Shown here: positions 33,872 to 42,659 of the stretch, one piece after another | Layout of the letters: each line of letters starts with the position of its first letter | How positions within the stretch are numbered: the first letter of the stretch is position 1 | The notes under the pieces: model-generated | Seen by the model: the letters and a program-made list of their open reading frames with translations, nothing else | Database searches by the model: none | Told to the model about the DNA's origin: nothing | Program-made: the position numbers and the translations under genes | NCBI GenBank assembly: GCA_002399735.1 | Contig: DHEF01000026.1 | Location: 1-56,024, forward strand | Source: Chitinophagaceae bacterium UBA4857 | GTDB lineage: Bacteria; Bacteroidota; Bacteroidia; Chitinophagales; Chitinophagaceae | Length of the DNA stretch: 56,024 nt | Direction of reading: 5' to 3'

Positions 33872-35404
33872 CTACTCAAAATCAACTTTTGCAAAACAAA
33901 TATAATTGCGGTACAGGCAAGGTATAATCATTTGGCCTCTGCCTACCTGTTTGCCATAGCGGGGCATAAACTCACGGCCACGGTCTAAATTTTTAAGTGT
34001 CGGGTTACGTTTCATCTCTCCTTCCGGCGAAACGGTAAAGTCGCTTAACAACTGTGCTTTAGATTCGAGTGTATTGAAAAGAAAATGTAATTGCCCCCCT
34101 GTAATTAGTAACTGATATGACAGTAAATTATCCGACTGATCGTTAAACTGCTGTTTGGTAATTACATTATTCCACTCATTATTGCCCTGGCTGTCAAAAG
34201 AAGAAATGGTAATATTATCAGCCTGGTAACGTACATTATCGTTGTTATTACCCCAGCGGTTCATACCCCAATAGGCGTTATTATAATAAGGTGAGTAATA
34301 ATAGTAATCAAACGGACGCATAAATGGCGAACCCCAATAGTTCCAACGGTTCCAGCCACCACCACGGGAACTGGTATAAGCCGATTCGCTGGCTATAATA
34401 AAACCACCATCACCTTTGAGGATAATATTTTTAATAAAATTATCATCAAAAGCGGCTTTTACCGATGTATTGCCTTTTGCTTCCTTACGCAGGTTTTCAG
34501 AAAAAGCCAGTGCTTTTTCCTGTATTACCTGATCCGATTTTTTATCCCAAACATACAGGTAATACCCTTCTATATTTCCTCGTTTCGTTTTGTTGTAAAA
34601 CGAAACCATTACCAGTCGTTTATTTACATTATCGGGTTTTATTTTAATATCGTCCAAATAAATGCCATCAATCTTAATCGGCCGTTCTACCAATTCATCA
34701 CTCATAGCGGCTTTCTGTATAAAGTCAACCTTGCTTATACTTTCGTTACTTAAACGGTTAAAACGTGCAAAAAACAAATCACCATCATTGTCTACCGTAA
34801 ACTCACCCAGGTAATAATCTCTTTCTTCCATGGGTACCGCCAGGCGGCTTAGTTTTAATGTTTGTAAATTATCGTCCAGCAAACGGGTAGTTAACTGAAA
34901 AAGTTTTTTGTTTTTGCTGTTAATTTTATACAGCACAATTTTACTTTTATCCTCGCTAAAAAGCGTGGTATAAATTTTATTATCCGCACTATAGCCAATG
35001 CGGGTAGTATCCAGCAACATTACATCGCCAATTTTATCACCCGTTTCGTTTAAGCGGGCAGCCTCGCAATACACAATACCTTTACGCTGGTACTGGTAAA
35101 TAACATAGAAGAAGCTACTGTAGGGAATAATGTCCACATTAATAACCCGGTCGCCATTGGGAAAAAAGTCAAAATTCTTTTTGGCTACCGGTTCCATATC
35201 GTTATTTAAAACCGATACCCAGTGGCGGCTTCTGTTGCTTTTGTAAATAAGAAAATTGTTTCCCAGTTTCCCCACTACCTCAAAGTTAATACGATGGCTA
35301 TCATCCTTTTCGGCTTCGGAATACACAATTTGCTGGGCCTGAACCCCAAAACCGGCTAATAAAACCATTACTAGCAAATACAGTCGTTTATTCATTCTGT
35401 TCAT
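33872..35404 (-). CDS. secreted protein of unknown function with Tyr/Asn/Trp-rich stretch
   Basis: A 510-residue exported protein. Signal peptide from MNKRLYLLVMVLLAGFG to AQ; initiation could be at the ATG at 35404 or three codons later. The mature part consists of many short beta strands with DxDGD-like turns (TVDNDGDLFFARFN) and could be a beta-propeller, but I cannot assign it. Between about residues 345 and 380 there is an aromatic stretch (WNRWNYWGSPFMRPFDYYYY, YNNAYWGMNRWGNNND). Likely co-transcribed with the DUF6427 gene. Confidence 0.65.
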   Translation of the reverse strand: MNRMNKRLYLLVMVLLAGFGVQAQQIVYSEAEKDDSHRINFEVVGKLGNNFLIYKSNRSRHWVSVLNNDMEPVAKKNFDFFPNGDRVINVDIIPYSSFFYVIYQYQRKGIVYCEAARLNETGDKIGDVMLLDTTRIGYSADNKIYTTLFSEDKSKIVLYKINSKNKKLFQLTTRLLDDNLQTLKLSRLAVPMEERDYYLGEFTVDNDGDLFFARFNRLSNESISKVDFIQKAAMSDELVERPIKIDGIYLDDIKIKPDNVNKRLVMVSFYNKTKRGNIEGYYLYVWDKKSDQVIQEKALAFSENLRKEAKGNTSVKAAFDDNFIKNIILKGDGGFIIASESAYTSSRGGGWNRWNYWGSPFMRPFDYYYYSPYYNNAYWGMNRWGNNNDNVRYQADNITISSFDSQGNNEWNNVITKQQFNDQSDNLLSYQLLITGGQLHFLFNTLESKAQLLSDFTVSPEGEMKRNPTLKNLDRGREFMPRYGKQVGRGQMIIPCLYRNYICFAKVDFE

Positions 35405-35605
35405 CTTTATTTTTCCTTGTATTAAAGTTACAAATAGTTAGCCACATATATTTAACTGATGCTATTTGTGGCGGCATTACACTAATAACGACATATAAAT
35501 TTGAAAAGTTGCTTTAATACTCTTAAAAAAGGTATTAAAACACCACTTGGTTTGTTAAAATTTACGCATTCTTCATCCAAAGCCTTTTTGTGCCTATAAT
35601 TTTTA

Positions 35606-35712
35606 TGTTGCCGGCTGCAGTTCCCTGATTGATCGTCCCTTGCGTCGCACTCTTCAACTGCAACAATTCTATTGAACAATTTGCAATACTCCATATTTTA
35701 ATCGGAGTACCT
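35606..35712 (-). repeat. dispersed GTGCGACGCAA repeat
   Basis: GTTGCCGGCTGCAGTTCCCT, GATTGATCGTCCCTTGCGTC, GCACTCTTCAACTG, CAACAATTCTATTGAACAAT and TTGCAATACTCC..CGGAGTAC. Core at 35640-35654. Confidence 0.8.
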
Positions 35713-35773
35713 GTAACTCTACTCAACAATTGGTAAGTTCATCCTTTTAAATGTATAACAAGCTAACCAATAG

Positions 35774-35817
35774 CCTCCAGCTTTAGCTGGAGGTTTGCCA
35801 ATGGTTTCTAAATCGGC
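35774..35817. repeat. palindromic CCTCCAGCTTTAGCTGGAGG element
   Basis: 9-bp stem CCTCCAGCT / AGCTGGAGG with a TT turn, followed after GTTTGCCAATGG by a small GGCTTTAGCC palindrome. A REP-like spacer element by appearance; only one copy in this window. Confidence 0.55.
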
Positions 35818-36029
35818 TTTAGCCAAATTAAATTGTAACAACAATGAACTAGTTTTATAGGTATGCAGGTTATCCTTTTACTTTTTTTCTTAGCAAAAAA
35901 ACTAACAAAAAAGCCAAGTCTTGTCCAATGTTTACACTACGGACAAGACAGCGTACTAACAATAACTGTTCTTTTATTATTTGCATTTTATAAAGATTAA
36001 AACTACATTAATTTAAAAACAATAACAGG

Positions 36030-36133
36030 CGTTAGCGGGTGAGGGATGGAAGCGACATCCTTTTGCAAAGCACGGGAAAGGCAGCGCAGGGGCAAAAGAT
36101 ATAGCGTACAGCCCGACCCAAAGGGGCACCCCA
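36030..36133 (+). ncRNA. candidate structured RNA upstream of kup
   Basis: Folds by eye into a closed multi-helix element: outer stem GGGTG (36037-36041) / CACCC (36127-36131); hairpin GGATG GAAGCGA CATCC (36044-36060); helix TTTTGC (36061-36066) / GCAAAA (36092-36097) enclosing a GC-rich arm; a joining segment GATATAGCG; and GCCC (36111-36114) / GGGC (36124-36127). GC content is visibly higher than the surroundings. From memory, elements with the words AAGCG..ATATAGCG..AGCCCG recur in Bacteroidota genomes, but I cannot name an Rfam family. It lies upstream of the best kup promoter match, so it may be a separate RNA, not a kup leader. Confidence 0.5.
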
Positions 36134-36192
36134 TCAAACTATATTTCAGTATAAATTCAATCGGACAAAAAAAAGTTAATGCCTTTCAATTA

Positions 36193-36220
36193 TTGTATGC
36201 CGGTTTTACATATAACTTTG
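36193..36220 (+). promoter_or_regulatory. Bacteroidota-type promoter for kup
   Basis: TTG (36193-36195), 17-base spacer, TAACTTTG (36213-36220): a full match to the TTG-N17-TAnnTTTG consensus. Transcription would start near 36226, leaving a leader of about 50 bases before the GTG start. Confidence 0.55.
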
Positions 36221-36275
36221 TAAGTCGAATTACCGTTGCAGATTATTACCTCGGTTTTTTCGTAAATCTTAACAA

Positions 36276-38243
36276 GTGAAAGGACCTACCAACAAAGTCA
36301 CCGCTGCGGGACTTCTAATAGCACTAGGAATTATTTTTGGGGATATTGGCACATCACCGCTTTATGTTTTTAACGCCATTATTGGTGACCGTGAAATTAA
36401 CGAGCTATTGATTGTAGGTACATTATCCTGTATTATCTGGACGCTTACTTTACAAACAACCATTAAGTACGTTATACTTATACTACGTGCCGACAACCGC
36501 GGTGAGGGAGGAACCTTTGCCCTGTATGCACTGGTAAGGCGAAGACGAAAGTGGCTGGTAATACCCGCCATGCTGGGTGGTGCCGCACTTTTGGCTGATG
36601 GTATGATTACGCCCCCTATCTCTATTACTTCGGCCATTGAAGGCCTTTCTAAAATACCTTACTTAAAAGAATCGCTTACCACTAATACCATCATGGTAAT
36701 TGTGTTAGTCATTTTAAGTCTTTTCTTTTTCATGCAGCAGTTTGGTACTTCATCGATAGGCAAGTTTTTCGGGCCTATGATGATGATTTGGTTTACGCTT
36801 TTACTCATACTGGGTCTTGCCCACGTATTTGACGACTTATCTATTTTTAAAGCCCTGAGCCCCTACTACGCTATTGAATTTTTAAGTACTTACCCTGAGG
36901 GTTACTGGTTATTAGGTGCTGTATTTTTATGTACCACGGGTGCCGAAGCATTATATAGTGATTTGGGACATTGTGGTCGTGGCAATATACGTATGGCCTG
37001 GATATATGTAAAAGCCTGTTTACTGATACACTATTTTGGTCAGGGAGCTTATATGTTAAGATACTATGATGGTGTGGTAGTTAACAAAAATGCACCGCAA
37101 CTGAATGCCTTTTTTAACTTAATGCCTGAGTGGTTTATACTACCCGGCGTAATAATAGCTACATTGGCGGCCATTATTGCCAGCCAGGCCATGATATCGG
37201 GTGCCTTTACCTTAATAAGCGAAGCCATGCGTTTAAACCTGTGGCCAAAACTTAAAATACGTTACCCATCGGAAGCCAAGGGCCAGTTATTTATACCGGG
37301 CATTAACCTGTTATTGTATGTAGGCTGTACCGGCATTGTACTGTACTTTCAAAAATCTTCGGAAATGGAAGCGGCTTATGGCCTTGCTATTATAGTAACC
37401 ATGCTGACCACTACCATTTTATTTGCCAACTACATGGTATTGCACCGTATTAAAAAACGTTGGATTTATATTTTCCTTGTTGGGTACTTTATTGTAGAGA
37501 TAGCCTACTTTATTGCATTGATGGATAAGTTTACTCATGGTGGTTATATAACCGTTTTATTGGGTGGCTTAATGTTTCTGGTAATGTACGTTTGGTACCG
37601 TGCCCGTAAAATTAAAAACCGCTATGTTGAGTTTGTACGGCTGGAGCATTATATTCCAAAAATTCAGGAATTAAGTAACGACAAATCGGTTCCTAAATAT
37701 GCTACACACCTTATTTACTTAACCAGTGCCAATAACCCTAAGGAAATTGAACATAAGATTATCTATTCCATATTAAACAAAAAGCCCAAACGGGCCGATA
37801 TATATTGGTTCGTACATGTGGATACATTGGATGACCCTTATACCTGCGAGTATAAAGTAGAGCATATTATACCTAACGATATTATTCGCATTGATTTCAG
37901 ACTGGGTTTTAGGATGGAGCCACGCATTAACCTGATGTTTAGAAAAGTAGTGGAAGACCTGGTTGCGAATAAAGAAGTAAATATTATTAGCCGCTACGAA
38001 AGTTTGGCCAGCAGTAATACCGTAGGCGATTTTCAGTTTATGGTAATGGAAAAATACCTGAGCCAGGACAATGAATTACCGTTTATAGAAAGGGTTATTA
38101 TGAAATTTCATTTCTGGCTTAAAGACCATAGTCTTAGTGAAGAAAGAGGTTTCGGACTTGACCTTTCTAATGTAACGGTGGAAAAATTCCCGCTAATTGT
38201 AGCCCCGGTTACCAACCTTAAACTTACCCGTATTAACGATTAG
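36276..38243 (+). CDS. kup: Kup-type potassium uptake protein
   Basis: Proton-coupled potassium importer of the KUP/HAK/KT family, inner membrane, 655 residues. Twelve hydrophobic segments in the first 440 residues, with the family signature LGIIFGDIGTSPLYV (about 17-31), RADNRGEGGTFALYAL and CTTGAEALYSDLGHCG, followed by a cytoplasmic C-terminal domain. The only possible start that retains the conserved N-terminus is GTG at 36276; the codon follows AACAA without a Shine-Dalgarno sequence. Monocistronic, with a hairpin 30 bases after the stop codon. Confidence 0.95.
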   Translation: MKGPTNKVTAAGLLIALGIIFGDIGTSPLYVFNAIIGDREINELLIVGTLSCIIWTLTLQTTIKYVILILRADNRGEGGTFALYALVRRRRKWLVIPAMLGGAALLADGMITPPISITSAIEGLSKIPYLKESLTTNTIMVIVLVILSLFFFMQQFGTSSIGKFFGPMMMIWFTLLLILGLAHVFDDLSIFKALSPYYAIEFLSTYPEGYWLLGAVFLCTTGAEALYSDLGHCGRGNIRMAWIYVKACLLIHYFGQGAYMLRYYDGVVVNKNAPQLNAFFNLMPEWFILPGVIIATLAAIIASQAMISGAFTLISEAMRLNLWPKLKIRYPSEAKGQLFIPGINLLLYVGCTGIVLYFQKSSEMEAAYGLAIIVTMLTTTILFANYMVLHRIKKRWIYIFLVGYFIVEIAYFIALMDKFTHGGYITVLLGGLMFLVMYVWYRARKIKNRYVEFVRLEHYIPKIQELSNDKSVPKYATHLIYLTSANNPKEIEHKIIYSILNKKPKRADIYWFVHVDTLDDPYTCEYKVEHIIPNDIIRIDFRLGFRMEPRINLMFRKVVEDLVANKEVNIISRYESLASSNTVGDFQFMVMEKYLSQDNELPFIERVIMKFHFWLKDHSLSEERGFGLDLSNVTVEKFPLIVAPVTNLKLTRIND

Positions 38244-38271
38244 TTTTCCGATAAAGGATTATAAAAAAATA

Positions 38272-38293
38272 GGGGTGCATAGAAATGCACCCC
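38272..38293. terminator. hairpin after kup
   Basis: Perfect 9-bp stem GGGGTGCAT / ATGCACCCC with an AGAA loop. On the plus strand the tail is GCTTTAAAA; on the minus strand a T-run follows, so it is a weak forward and a stronger reverse terminator. Confidence 0.6.
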
Positions 38294-38636
38294 GCTTTAA
38301 AATCCAATATCCTATGAAAAACCAGGACAAATATATTTAACCGGTGTTATCCACTTATTGCTTTTCGCTGAATTGATATTTATCATCGGTAAACGGGCTG
38401 TTTTTTTAGTTAAAACAAGGAACTTCAAGCACGACTTATGATTTTTGTATTTTACATATAAAATAATGTAAAACAATTGCTTATCGCTATTTTTTAATAA
38501 GTTTGATTGCTTAATAACTTCCTTATTTTTTTTATGTTACCAGCTGTATAGCCCTGATTGAGCTGACGTTGCGACGCTCCGTTCAACAGCAATAACACAG
38601 ATGATCATCGTGTTACTACATGAGGTATTACTGCTA
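38294..38636. other. spacer between convergent kup and DUF1080 genes
   Basis: AT-rich, with a degenerate minus-strand copy of the dispersed repeat (38533-38600: GTTACCAGCTGTATAGCCCT, GTTGCGACGCTCCGTTCAAC). Otherwise nothing is recognised. Confidence 0.5.
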
Positions 38637-39377
38637 TTATAATTCCTTTATACGAATGTTTTTGAAGTAGGCTTTATTACCATGATCCTGCAAAGCAATA
38701 AACCCTTTGGCTGCTTTACCATAATCAGGAAAATCTTTCCATTTACCGGTTTCACGTTTTTTCGTCCACTCATCTGTCCATGCTTCAAATTCAACAATTT
38801 TTTCGCCATTTAACCAATGCTCCACTTTGCCTTTGTTAAACACAATCTTGCTATTATTCCATTCGCCTACCGGTTTTAGTTTTTTCTTATCGTTGGCTGT
38901 ATTCATGGCATAATCAGCTCCGGCTTGTTGCCAGTCTTCTAATTTACCGGGAAAGTTTACGTCATCAATAATCTGGTACTCCGGCCCGGTTTGATAAGGC
39001 GCATGGTATTTTTTATCTTCAACTACATGGTACATTACACCACTGTTACTTCCACTATCCACTTTCCAATCCCACTCCAGTTCAAAGTTTTCGTATTGCT
39101 TGTCGGTAACAATATCACCACCGGAATCATGCTCAGCATGGCCAAGGCAAACCAAGGCGCCATCAATAATTGTCCAATTTTTTATAGTAGCAGTATCTTT
39201 ATTATAGCCATGCCAACCGTTTAAAGTTTTACCATCAAAAAGACTTACCCAACCTTGGCTTGCAGTATCCTCATTTGGTTTTCCAACACCGCTAGCAGCA
39301 GCATTTGTATTTTTATCATCGTTGGCACAAGCTAACAGACAGGTTGCTGATACAACAGCAAATAAAATTTGTTTCAT
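38637..39377 (-). CDS. DUF1080 (3-keto-disaccharide hydrolase-like) lipoprotein
   Basis: A 246-residue lipoprotein (lipobox LLAC, Cys at residue 17) with one concanavalin-like DUF1080 domain: GWVSLFDGKTLNGWHGYNKD, WDWKVDSGSNSGVMYHV, GPEYQIIDD and GFIALQDHGN are the family landmarks. DUF1080 proteins are reported as 3-keto-glycoside hydrolases or lyases acting after oxidation of glucosides at C3. The Gfo/Idh/MocA oxidoreductase encoded 51 bases upstream would be the fitting oxidase, so the pair probably degrades glycosides in the periplasm. Confidence 0.88.
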   Translation of the reverse strand: MKQILFAVVSATCLLACANDDKNTNAAASGVGKPNEDTASQGWVSLFDGKTLNGWHGYNKDTATIKNWTIIDGALVCLGHAEHDSGGDIVTDKQYENFELEWDWKVDSGSNSGVMYHVVEDKKYHAPYQTGPEYQIIDDVNFPGKLEDWQQAGADYAMNTANDKKKLKPVGEWNNSKIVFNKGKVEHWLNGEKIVEFEAWTDEWTKKRETGKWKDFPDYGKAAKGFIALQDHGNKAYFKNIRIKEL

Positions 39378-39428
39378 TATGTTATTTATTATGATTTCAA
39401 AATATAGGTTATAATAATACAGTTTTGA

Positions 39429-40790
39429 TTAAACTAACTTTTTCATATTTACCGGATCCCAATGCATGGGCTTTTTCTCTATTAAACTATCGTTGCATAA
39501 TAAAGCCGGCGCAGCAGCACGGTAACCAAAAGCTGCATCCTCGGCAATGGTTTTATTACTCCCATTACGAATGGCCGTAAAAAAGTTAACCATATGATCG
39601 TAAGGGCCACCCTTGTAACCTGTTTCAGCTTTATAGGTCATGGTTGACGGGGGAAGAATTTTTTTACGGGACTCATTGGCCGCTTGTCCGTTTTGTGGTT
39701 TTAAGAATGGATCTTCGGTTGCCGTAAATGAATTCTTTTTCAAAGTAACATCATCCCAGGTTACATCCATCGACCCCTCGCTGCCTACCAGTTTTAAATA
39801 AGTAGTGCCACTGGTACCATCTACAAAATTGCAACGTAAGGAAAGGTTAAACGCAGGGTGTATCATTGTTTTAGGATAATCAAAAGCACCTAATTGCACA
39901 TCGGGTACTTCACGGCCATCGTTCCAGTAACGCAGGCCTCCGGTTGAGTAAATTCTATCCGGCCCTAGTGAATCGGTAATAAAATGCAGACTGGAAAATA
40001 AATGCACATATAAATCGCCGGCCATACCGGTACCATAATCTTTATAATTACGCCAACGAAAAAAACGCAACGGATCATAGTCACGTTTTTTTGTATTGCT
40101 GGTATAAGCATTCCAATCCACTGTTTTTAGTGACGCATCTGCAGGAATAGGATATTGCCACACGGCAACTGGTGTACGACGGGCCCAAAAACCTTCGGCA
40201 TAATTTAGCTCGCCAATAGCACCTTCTTTTAATAATTGTTTTGCTTTTTCGTTGCCTAATGATGAAACACCCTGGCTACCTACTTCGAACACCATACCTG
40301 TTTTTTTCTGTGCAGCAATTACGGCAGGGCCTTCTTCTACGGAGTGCACCATTGGTTTTTCGCAATACACATGTTTACCAGCATTCATGGCATCAATAGA
40401 AATTTTTTGGTGCCAGTGATCGGGTGTGGCTATAATAACCGCATCAACATCTTTACGGTTTAAAATTTCTCTGTAATCGTTTGTAGTAAAAATATCGGCA
40501 CCCCATTTTGCTTTAGCTTGTTGCAAACGGGTTGAATAAAGATCGCAGGCAGCTACTACTCTTACACCGGGAACCATTAATGCGGTATCTAAATCGGCAC
40601 CACCCATGCCGCCTGCACCAATAAGTGCTACGTTTATGTTATTGTTAGCATCAAATGTCTGGTGGCGTGTAAGTCCAATTATTTTTCTTGTTGCATCATC
40701 ACCGGCATATAAATATTTACCGGCAGCAAGAGCGCCTGATGATAAAATGATTTTTTTGAGAAAACCTCTCCGGGCTGTTTCTTTATCCAT
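39429..40790 (-). CDS. secreted Gfo/Idh/MocA family oxidoreductase
   Basis: NAD(P)-dependent sugar oxidoreductase, 453 residues, with a twin-arginine-type leader (ARRGFLKKI, then ILSSGALAAG), as commonly seen in Bacteroidota and Planctomycetota members. Rossmann motif ALIGAGGMGGADLD at about 54-67, ATPDHWHQKISIDAMNAGKH and VYCEKPMVHSVEE (EKP signature), then a C-terminal alpha/beta domain. It precedes the DUF1080 gene in the same orientation; together they resemble a 3-keto-glycoside breakdown module. Expected location: periplasm. Confidence 0.9.
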   Translation of the reverse strand: MDKETARRGFLKKIILSSGALAAGKYLYAGDDATRKIIGLTRHQTFDANNNINVALIGAGGMGGADLDTALMVPGVRVVAACDLYSTRLQQAKAKWGADIFTTNDYREILNRKDVDAVIIATPDHWHQKISIDAMNAGKHVYCEKPMVHSVEEGPAVIAAQKKTGMVFEVGSQGVSSLGNEKAKQLLKEGAIGELNYAEGFWARRTPVAVWQYPIPADASLKTVDWNAYTSNTKKRDYDPLRFFRWRNYKDYGTGMAGDLYVHLFSSLHFITDSLGPDRIYSTGGLRYWNDGREVPDVQLGAFDYPKTMIHPAFNLSLRCNFVDGTSGTTYLKLVGSEGSMDVTWDDVTLKKNSFTATEDPFLKPQNGQAANESRKKILPPSTMTYKAETGYKGGPYDHMVNFFTAIRNGSNKTIAEDAAFGYRAAAPALLCNDSLIEKKPMHWDPVNMKKLV

Positions 40791-41181
40791 ATAGCAATTT
40801 GTTTTTTTGTTACCCTGTCAAAATACAAAAAAATACAACACGTTACGATGATGGTTTGTATTTAATAAAACTAAAAGTGCCAGTTACGTTGCTGAACAAG
40901 GTTATACTGCTGAAGGGCTGCCCGACTGGCAGTAGTAGCTGCAATCGTTTGTGCAAATGTGTGTGTGGGCATTGCACTACTACAGAAGGCGGGAAATGCA
41001 GCTGATGATTGTACTAAGCTGACAGCCCCAAATTACCGCTGTTACTGTTATTTTAATTTGTGTTAACAATGTGTTCGTTTTTTGTTAGTACAAAAAGAAC
41101 AATGCATTAAATATTTTAGCGTGGTATGACAACAACCCTAATTGGTTGTAGATAATTATTAAAAAGTGTAACCACTACAAC
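40791..41181. other. spacer between divergent genes
   Basis: Contains the putative second-family repeat (40879-41031) and a small hairpin ACAACC / GGTTGT (41132-41149) before the metallopeptidase-like lipoprotein gene. No gene is seen. Confidence 0.5.
40879..41031. repeat. possible second dispersed repeat family, copy 2
   Basis: Words CAGTTACGTTGCTGAAC, TGCTGAAGGGCTGCC, GGGCATTGCACTACTACAG, AGGCGGGAAATGCAGCTGA and AAGCTGACAGCCCC occur in the same order as in 24609-24754, but spacing differs and long parts do not match. Confidence 0.45.
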
Positions 41182-42603
41182 ATGCTTAAAAAATTGCTTT
41201 TAGTTTGCTGCATAGCTCCGTTAATAATTGCGTGTAATAAAAAAAATTATGCCGGTACAACGCCTGAACCTGTTGACCCCGGCACGCCGCCGTTAGTAAC
41301 AGACACTTCACATTACCCTCCATATACCTGGCAGGAACATTGGTTTGACCACAGACAATTGGTGAAGCGTGTACATTTTAATAACAATATTGCGGTATAT
41401 TTTGATGATGACGTGAACCGTAGTAAAGCTATCTGGCTATTTGATTTTACTGATACGGTATGGGCATATACTAAAAAAGTATATGGTGCATTTGGGCCTA
41501 ATGATACTACCAACAGATTATTTGCTGTGTATCATACCGGCAAATATGGTGGTGGCCATCCGGATACTTACTTAAATGGTGCACATGATTTTAGGAATAT
41601 GATTGATATAGGATCGGGATGGGATGCCTGGGAAAATATAACACCTTGGGAAACTGATGTGATTATACATGAGATTGCGCATATTGTAGAAGGTGGCAGT
41701 AAGGCAATAAAAGAATCGCCGGCTTTTGGTATATGGGGTGATAGTAAATGGGCCGAAATTTTTGTGTATGATGTGCATGACGGCATTGGCAATAACGAAG
41801 CCCGCGACAGAGTGTACAACACTTGTATGCCCATAACCGATGATTACCCCAGAGCAAATACGGCATGGTTTAGAAACTGGTTTTACCCTATTTATAATGA
41901 ATACGGTAAAGCAATTGTATTGAATAAATATTTTGATTTACTATCTACAAACTTTCCGACAAAAATTACAGGTGGTATAACCAGTTATTCAAGAGCATTA
42001 AACTTTGGTGAGTTTATACATTTTTGGAGTGGTGCTGCAGGTGTGGATTTATCATACAGGGCATTGATGGCTTTTGGCACAAAAGATAAAGAAGGAAAAG
42101 ACTGGCAAGCACAATTAACTATTGCCAAAGCTGCTTTCCCACGCATTACATATAGCGCTGATAATAATTATGGTAAAGACTTAACAGCGCATGCTACGGT
42201 GAAAGTGAGTACTGAAAATGCACAAGGAGCTGCATCTTCTGAAGGATCGTTAAAGTTGATAGACAGAGATAACAATACAAAAATGTATGTAAGTACTTAT
42301 ACTAATAACTTTAATGCAGAACAAACCCTTACGAGTTCAGAAGCAGCTAATGCCTACCTGATTACATCGGGTAATGATTTTGCAACAAGAGACCCTAAAA
42401 GCTGGGTATTGGAGGGGTCGGTTGATGGTAATACCTGGCAGGTACTGGATACAAAAACCAATCAAACTTTTACTTATAGAAACGAAATAAAAACTATTGA
42501 TTTTACTAACTCAACAGCTTATAAACATTATCGCTTAAGGATAACTGAAAATGCAGGCAGCACCGATTTACAGTTGAGCGAATGGCGTTTGTTTAAAAAA
42601 TAA
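41182..42603 (+). CDS. lipoprotein with basic-secretory-protein metallopeptidase domain and F5/8 type C domain
   Basis: A 473-residue lipoprotein (lipobox IIAC, Cys 18). Residues about 55-310 fit the plant/bacterial basic secretory protein family, a zinc metallopeptidase-like fold: HEIAHIVEGG gives the HExxH pair H163/E164/H167, with WGDSKWAEIFVYD following. Residues about 330-473 form a discoidin/F5-8C carbohydrate-binding domain (SSEGSLKLIDRDNNTKMYVS, SWVLEGSVDGNTWQVLDT, YRLRITENAG). Probably an outer-membrane surface or periplasmic protein that binds glycans. Catalysis is unproven for the family. Own terminator downstream. Confidence 0.82.
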   Translation: MLKKLLLVCCIAPLIIACNKKNYAGTTPEPVDPGTPPLVTDTSHYPPYTWQEHWFDHRQLVKRVHFNNNIAVYFDDDVNRSKAIWLFDFTDTVWAYTKKVYGAFGPNDTTNRLFAVYHTGKYGGGHPDTYLNGAHDFRNMIDIGSGWDAWENITPWETDVIIHEIAHIVEGGSKAIKESPAFGIWGDSKWAEIFVYDVHDGIGNNEARDRVYNTCMPITDDYPRANTAWFRNWFYPIYNEYGKAIVLNKYFDLLSTNFPTKITGGITSYSRALNFGEFIHFWSGAAGVDLSYRALMAFGTKDKEGKDWQAQLTIAKAAFPRITYSADNNYGKDLTAHATVKVSTENAQGAASSEGSLKLIDRDNNTKMYVSTYTNNFNAEQTLTSSEAANAYLITSGNDFATRDPKSWVLEGSVDGNTWQVLDTKTNQTFTYRNEIKTIDFTNSTAYKHYRLRITENAGSTDLQLSEWRLFKK

Positions 42604-42624
42604 TTGGTTGATATGAAAGTGTAC

Positions 42625-42659
42625 ATCCGGCGAGTATAATACATTCGCCGGATTTTTTT
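42625..42659 (+). terminator. intrinsic terminator
   Basis: Stem ATCCGGCGA / TCGCCGGAT (9 bp, 11-base loop) followed by a T-run, 21 bases after the stop codon of the metallopeptidase-like lipoprotein gene. Confidence 0.88.

Larger units (their letters stand above)
35405..36029. other. spacer between divergent genes
   Basis: Contains a minus-strand dispersed repeat (35606-35712), a palindromic CCTCCAGCT..AGCTGGAGG element (35774-35793) with GGCTTTAGCC nearby, and a hairpin GTCTTGTCC / GGACAAGAC (35918-35949). No gene is seen. Confidence 0.55.

Noticed and set aside
36030..36275. c-di-AMP riboswitch controlling kup
   Set aside because: The element does not show the ydaO-type architecture, and the best promoter lies downstream of it.
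36046..36279. Open frame across the structured element before kup
   Set aside because: It overlaps the RNA-like element, has an unnatural composition, and overlaps the kup start; it does not resemble any protein.
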